This document shows positions 60,374 through 64,000 of a stretch of DNA of 64,000 nt, piece by piece. The notes beneath the pieces are model-generated. The model did no database searches and was not told where the DNA came from. It was given only the letters and a program-made list of their open reading frames with translations. How positions within the stretch are numbered: position 1 is the first letter of the stretch; every line of letters begins with the position of its first letter. Made by a program: the position numbers and the translations under genes. The DNA is from Agromyces sp. Soil535 (lineage in GTDB: Bacteria > Actinomycetota > Actinomycetes > Actinomycetales > Microbacteriaceae), in contig NZ_LMRW01000026.1 in the NCBI RefSeq assembly GCF_001428255.1, positions 57,512-121,511 on the forward strand, in the 5' to 3' direction.

Positions 60374-61198
60374 TCAGCAGCCGGGTCCGGACGGGTTGGC
60401 GTTGCAGTCGCCCTGGGTGAGGACCGTGTCGAACTCGCCCACCAGGACGCGCTGCGGTTCACTCGCGACCGTGAGCGTGCCGGCGATCGAGCGCCACGCG
60501 GAGCCGGCGAAGCGGTACTCCGCGCTCAGCACCACCGCGAGGTCCACGGTGTACTCGCCGGGCGCTCCGTATACGTGGCTCGTCGGCGTCGCGGTGAACT
60601 CGCGCTGCCCGAGCACCGCCCACGTCGCCCCCGGCGTGCCGGAATCGACGACGGCGCCGTCGCTGTGGGTCCATCGGTACCCGACCGGCGTGAACCGCAC
60701 ATCGGCTGGTTGCCCGAGCAGCGTGCCCGAGACCACCTCGACGGATGCCGCGGCCACGAAGTTCGCCGGAAGCCCGACGATCGCCCAGCCGCCGGGCTCC
60801 ATCTCGTGGCCCGGTGTGGCGGGACGGAAGGACACGATGTCGCGGAGCGTCACGACTACGGGCGCGGCGGCTGGATCCTCGGGCGGGGCGGACGGGTCGC
60901 CCGCGCAGAGGTTGACGTTGGCGGGGCTGCAGGTCTCGGGTGGGGGTGGTGTTGGTTCGGTCTCCACGATGGGCGGCACCGAGCCACTCGCGTCGTTATC
61001 ACCTACTGACCGATCGATGACCTGACCGTCGCTCTCGTGCCCGTAGGTCGCCTCAAGATCAACGCGGCCACCGCCAGAGTCTGAGACGATCGTTCCGAGT
61101 AGCCCCCCGTTCGAGTCGCCGTCGTTTCCGGTCTCGCCGAGCGCAGGGCCACTGCTTCCAAGCGCAAGGGCAATCGTCAGCAGTACTCGCCCGACCAC
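60374..61198 (-). CDS. Secreted PKD-like protein
   Basis: This 274-residue exported protein starts GTG with AGAAGGAAGAACC upstream. A signal peptide covers about residues 1-22 (VLLTIALALGSSGPALG). A Gly/Asp/Ser-rich region is followed by the segment ETCSPANVNLCAGDPSAPPE and then a PKD-type beta domain (FRPATPGHEMEPGGWAIVGL, GYRWTHSDGAVVDSGTPGAT, TSHVYGAPGEYTVDLAV). The last Cys pair (GDCNANPSGPGC) may form a disulfide. Similar proteins are common in Microbacteriaceae, often next to a small lipoprotein, as here. The first 60 residues differ in base composition from the rest. Function unknown. Confidence 0.8.
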   Translation of the reverse strand: MVGRVLLTIALALGSSGPALGETGNDGDSNGGLLGTIVSDSGGGRVDLEATYGHESDGQVIDRSVGDNDASGSVPPIVETEPTPPPPETCSPANVNLCAGDPSAPPEDPAAAPVVVTLRDIVSFRPATPGHEMEPGGWAIVGLPANFVAAASVEVVSGTLLGQPADVRFTPVGYRWTHSDGAVVDSGTPGATWAVLGQREFTATPTSHVYGAPGEYTVDLAVVLSAEYRFAGSAWRSIAGTLTVASEPQRVLVGEFDTVLTQGDCNANPSGPGC

Positions 61199-61761
61199 GG
61201 TTCTTCCTTCTGGACGACGAGGTCGGTCGGATCGTTCTCGGCTGAAACGATCACGGCCAGGAGCGCAGACCGGTCAGGACGATCTGGCGGAGTGACGTCA
61301 TTCCCAGCGGCATCCACGATCTTGCTTAGACCTACATCAGAGCAAAGGAGGATCGTCACTTCCGCGCGACGGTCGACCTCGACGGCCTCGATCAACCGGA
61401 ATGAATCCACGGTCGATTCACCCTCGATGGATAAACCCCGTTGCGTGAGGTCGTTGAACAGCGCTTCGACTTGCTCGGCGTAGGTACCAGATACCACCGC
61501 TGTGATGCGCTCTGGATTGCGATTGTCTTCGCGTGCAATCGAGTTCAGTGCCGCGCTGTACTCGCGGTAGGCCGCCTCGGCCGCGGCCAGCGCCTCCTCG
61601 TCGGATGCGAAGATCGGCTCGGCCGTCTCCGATGCGGTCGGAGTCGCCGTCGGCACGGGGGAGCCGACGCATCCGCTCAAGAGGAGCACCGCGATCCCAG
61701 CGCCCGCGGCGGCCGAAGCCATGCGGCGGTACGCGCGACGGCGGCTTCTCGACTCGGGCAC
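61177..61761 (-). CDS. Small lipoprotein, partner of the secreted PKD-like protein
   Basis: This 194-residue lipoprotein starts at GTG 7 bases after TAGGCT (probably leaderless). A basic N-terminus (RSRRRAYRR) and lipobox LLLSGC near 27-32 precede a Thr-rich linker. Then comes a domain with AAEAAYREYSAALNSIARED near 60-79 and VEVDRRAEVTILLCSDVGLS, ending EEPWSGEYC. The fold resembles small nuclear-transport-factor-like lipoproteins, but I am not sure. It overlaps the downstream secreted protein gene by 22 bp. Its C-terminal half is clearly less GC-rich than surrounding genes. Confidence 0.8.
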   Translation of the reverse strand: MPESRSRRRAYRRMASAAAGAGIAVLLLSGCVGSPVPTATPTASETAEPIFASDEEALAAAEAAYREYSAALNSIAREDNRNPERITAVVSGTYAEQVEALFNDLTQRGLSIEGESTVDSFRLIEAVEVDRRAEVTILLCSDVGLSKIVDAAGNDVTPPDRPDRSALLAVIVSAENDPTDLVVQKEEPWSGEYC

Positions 61762-61822
61762 GGCGACGAGCCTAAGCGACCACCGGCAGCGAGCGGGCTG
61801 TTATCCACAGCCGGCAGCGCCC

Positions 61823-62053
61823 TCAGCTCATGAGGTCGCGCACGAGCTCGCCCCACTCGAAACCGCACTCGCGGCAGTCGAAGAGCGGGTCGTCGACGGG
61901 GATGGCGCCGCCCGCGGCATCCGTCAACGCGGAATCGGCCGTGACCTCGACCCATGTCGAGTGGACGACCACGCGCACCGCGGTGGACCCGCAGCGCGGG
62001 CACGGCTCGTCGAGTACATCTTGTTCGACCGTGATCTGCACCTGGTTCGTCAT
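61823..62053 (-). CDS. Small zinc-ribbon protein
   Basis: This 76-residue protein has two CxxC knuckles, EPCPRCGSTA at 17-26 and DCRECGFEWG at 59-68, about 40 residues apart, forming one zinc ribbon. The strand between them, VVVHSTWVEVTADSAL, is beta. TACCGT lies 7 bases before the ATG, suiting a leaderless mRNA. It is divergent from the glutaminase gene. Similar small ribbons often accompany transcription or translation factors; the partner is unknown. Confidence 0.8.
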   Translation of the reverse strand: MTNQVQITVEQDVLDEPCPRCGSTAVRVVVHSTWVEVTADSALTDAAGGAIPVDDPLFDCRECGFEWGELVRDLMS

Positions 62054-62167
62054 GGCGCTCACGGTACGCTCGCTCGCCGGCATCCCTCGGACATACACGC
62101 CCGAGCGGCCGATCGACGGGCATCGGCCGCTCCCCGGACGAGGGTCGCGGCGGGCCGACGTCACCCT

Positions 62168-62173
62168 TAGGCT
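62168..62173 (+). promoter_or_regulatory. Leaderless -10 box of the glutaminase gene
   Basis: TAGGCT ends exactly 6 bases before the ATG at 62180. No SD is present. Confidence 0.65.
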
Positions 62174-62179
62174 GGCGCC

Positions 62180-63442
62180 ATGGCCGAGGACGAGCTGTAC
62201 GAGCCGAACCTGCCCGACCTGCGCGATCCCGTGCGGGTGGTCCTGCGATCGGTCCTCGACGTCGCGCGGCCGCACACCGACGGCGCGCTCGCCTCGTACA
62301 TCCCCGAGCTCACGCACGCCGACCCCGAGGCGCTGGGCGCGACGCTCGTCAGTGTTCACGGCACGGTGCACGAGGCGGGCGACAGTGACACGACGTTCAC
62401 GATCCAGTCGGTGTCGAAGCCGTTCGTGTTCGCGCTCGCGCTGGACCAGTCGGGCCTCGCCGAGGTCACGCGGCACGTCGGGCTCGAGCCGAGCGGCGAG
62501 CCGTTCAACGCGATCAGCCTCGAGGCGACATCCGGTCGCCCGCTGAACCCGATGATCAACGCCGGCGCCATCGTCACCAGCTCCCTCATCGCCGGCGACA
62601 CGGCCGAGGAGAAGTTCTCGAACATCAACACCGGGCTGAATGCGTTCGCCGCCCGGGAACTCGACCTCGACGAGTCCGTGTTCGAGTCCGAGCACGCGAC
62701 CGGCGACCGCAACCGCGCCCTCGCCTATCTGACGCAGTCGGCGGGCACACTCGGTTCGACCGCCGAAGTGGCGACGGGCGCCTACTTCCGACAGTGCTCG
62801 CTCACCGTGTCCGCCCGAGACCTCGCGATCATGGGCGCGACCCTCGCGGCGGGCGGGCTCAATCCGGTCAGCGGCGAGCGCGTGATCAGCGAGGATGCCG
62901 CACGGTGGGCGACCGCGGTCATGACGAGCTGCGGCATGTACGACGAGTCGGGCGAATGGCTCGTGCACATCGGCCTGCCCGCGAAGAGCGGCGTGGGCGG
63001 CGGCATCGTCGCGGTGCAGCCCGGGCAGTTCGGCATCGGCACGTTCAGCCCGAGGCTCGACGAGCGCGGCAACAGCGTGCGGGGCATCGTGGTGCTGCAG
63101 ACGCTGTCGGAGCGCTACGGCCTGCACATGCTGCAGCACCGCGGGGCCCCGCACTCGCCCATCGGCGAACTCACGCGCGAGGACCGCATCGACGGAGGCG
63201 GCGATACGATCGCGGTGCTCCGCGGGGAGATCTTCTTCACGGGCGCCGAGGAGGTGCTGACACGGCTGGCCTCGATGGTGAGCGACGACGGATGCCTCGT
63301 GCTCGACTTCTCGAACGTCACCCGCGTCGGCACCGCAGCCCGCGCGCTCTTCCGCGGGCTCCCCGGCATCGCCGGGATCGGTCCCGGCGGGCGACCGAGG
63401 ATCGTCATCCGCGACGCCGAGGGCGTGCTGGACGACGACTGA
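62180..63442 (+). CDS. glsA: Glutaminase A fused to a C-terminal STAS domain
   Basis: This 420-residue enzyme hydrolyses glutamine to glutamate and ammonia. The serine-beta-lactamase-like core (about 20-305) shows TIQSVSKPFVFALAL with the catalytic Ser-x-x-Lys near 74-77, NPMINAGAIVTSSLI, and AKSGVGGGIVAVQPGQFGIG near 272. Residues about 320-420 form a STAS-like domain (GDTIAVLRGEIFFTGAEEVL, LVLDFSNVTRVGTAARALF), which may sense nucleotides or other partners. The length fits the glutaminase-STAS subgroup. TAGGCT is 6 bases before the ATG, so it is probably leaderless. Confidence 0.93.
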   Translation: MAEDELYEPNLPDLRDPVRVVLRSVLDVARPHTDGALASYIPELTHADPEALGATLVSVHGTVHEAGDSDTTFTIQSVSKPFVFALALDQSGLAEVTRHVGLEPSGEPFNAISLEATSGRPLNPMINAGAIVTSSLIAGDTAEEKFSNINTGLNAFAARELDLDESVFESEHATGDRNRALAYLTQSAGTLGSTAEVATGAYFRQCSLTVSARDLAIMGATLAAGGLNPVSGERVISEDAARWATAVMTSCGMYDESGEWLVHIGLPAKSGVGGGIVAVQPGQFGIGTFSPRLDERGNSVRGIVVLQTLSERYGLHMLQHRGAPHSPIGELTREDRIDGGGDTIAVLRGEIFFTGAEEVLTRLASMVSDDGCLVLDFSNVTRVGTAARALFRGLPGIAGIGPGGRPRIVIRDAEGVLDDD

Positions 63443-63490
63443 TACGGATGCCTGCTCCCTTCTGATGGCCGTCGGTCGGGGCGCGGCGGG

Positions 63491-63496
63491 TAGCGT
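63491..63496 (+). promoter_or_regulatory. Leaderless -10 box of the NUDIX gene
   Basis: TAGCGT ends exactly 6 bases before the ATG at 63503. No SD is present. Confidence 0.65.
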
Positions 63497-63502
63497 GTCC
63501 CC

Positions 63503-63958
63503 ATGGCGGAGACCAGTGCGGGCATCCTGCTCTTCCGGCGGCAGCCGCGGCTCGAGGTGTTCCTCGGCCACATGGGCGGGCCGTTCTGGCGTGGCAAGGA
63601 TGCCGCGGCCTGGTCGATCCCGAAGGGCACGTTCACCGACGAGGGGCCGCTCGCCGCGGCGCTGCGGGAGTTCGCCGAGGAGATCGGCCGTCCCGCGCCT
63701 GACGTCGAGTACCGGGAGCTCGGCGCGTTCCGGTACTCGTCGGGGAAGGTCGTCACGGTCTTCGCGGGCGAGTCCGACTTCGACCCCGACGACGTCGTGA
63801 GCAACACCTTCGAGATCGAGTGGCCGCCCAGGTCGGGTCGGCTCCAGTCGTTCCCCGAACTCGACGGGGCCGGATGGTTCACGCCCGACGACGCGCGCGA
63901 ACGCCTCGTGAAGGGGCAGCGGCCGGCGCTCGACGCCCTCGTGCGCCTCGTCCGCTGA
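63503..63958 (+). CDS. NUDIX hydrolase of the COG4119 group
   Basis: This 151-residue hydrolase begins MAETSAGILLFRRQPRLEVF. The NUDIX box lies at about 41-63 (KGTFTDEGPLAAALREFAEE) and ends EEIG; metal-binding Glu residues of REFAEE are intact. The first Gly of the canonical box is Lys, as is frequent in this group with PKG. Related proteins act on nucleoside or sugar diphosphates. The ATG follows TAGCGT by 6 bases. The gene ends 42 bp before the window edge; the remaining bases hold no recognisable gene. Confidence 0.9.
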   Translation: MAETSAGILLFRRQPRLEVFLGHMGGPFWRGKDAAAWSIPKGTFTDEGPLAAALREFAEEIGRPAPDVEYRELGAFRYSSGKVVTVFAGESDFDPDDVVSNTFEIEWPPRSGRLQSFPELDGAGWFTPDDARERLVKGQRPALDALVRLVR

Positions 63959-64000
63959 GCGGCTCGCCAACGACTTCGTCCGTGATGCGGCGCCGTCACT

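Noticed and set aside
61823..63970. A long minus-strand frame over the glutaminase and NUDIX genes
   Set aside because: Only its last 76 residues (zinc ribbon) look real; the remainder is antisense to conserved enzymes.

Overview
This window is a very GC-rich actinobacterial chromosome segment. It is most likely from the Microbacteriaceae, and an Agromyces-like genome is my guess. The reasons are the gene content, the frequent GGATGCC/GGCATCC string that recurs inside genes and forms terminator stems, and the many start codons that sit 6-7 bases after a TANNNT box (leaderless mRNAs). I see no rRNA, tRNA, CRISPR array, phage or transposase. This looks like core and accessory metabolism rather than a mobile island.

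Layout. 1-8720 is a beta-galactoside utilisation locus on the minus strand: GH42, solute-binding lipoprotein, two MalFG-type permeases, then a second GH42 cut by the window edge. A divergent LacI regulator adjoins it, with two operator palindromes over the promoter. 8730-17242 holds an acyl-CoA oxidase, three paralogous small four-helix membrane proteins with the same promoter layout, a GH3 glycosidase, and a PadR-regulated drug-type ABC exporter. 17362-21504 has RecQ and a copper-type YcnI/CopC envelope cluster. 21520-31616 has a secreted nuclease/5'-nucleotidase, an EamA transporter, a triplicated 36-bp repeat, a DUF3516-type helicase and a GH35 beta-galactosidase.

31723-43963 contains an LGFP-repeat protein preceded by a possible structured RNA, and a TetR/small membrane protein divergent pair with twin operators. 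It continues with a DUF1353-type protein, an AEC transporter, phosphoketolase, an aldo/keto reductase, a PhzF-like protein, a DUF3052-like protein, a GyrI-like protein, an ArsR-SRPBCC-VOC operon and a PhnB-like protein. 44090-51992 holds a zinc-ribbon protein, two cold-shock proteins, a desaturase, an NAD-dependent epimerase, VanZ and TauE proteins, and the start of a metal-linked DUF318/TIGR03943 envelope operon. 53102-64000 has a DUF1905 protein, an ECF42-type sigma factor with its DGPF partner, a YbdK-type ligase, a large M14 carboxypeptidase, a PEBP protein, a secreted protein/lipoprotein pair, a zinc ribbon, a glutaminase-STAS fusion and a NUDIX hydrolase.

How it works together. Sugar import and hydrolysis (GH42 x2, GH35, GH3, an ABC importer without its own ATPase) sit with phosphoketolase, which suggests life on plant or soil oligosaccharides. 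Most regulators lie beside their targets and have visible operators (LacI, PadR, TetR, ArsR). Convergent genes are usually separated by strong perfect hairpins. The most unusual items are the possible three-way-junction RNA at 32477-32598, the symmetric TGTCGA-N16-TCGACA promoter at 55123-55150, the abundant leaderless starts, and several short-unit tandem repeats (36, 8 and 9 bp).
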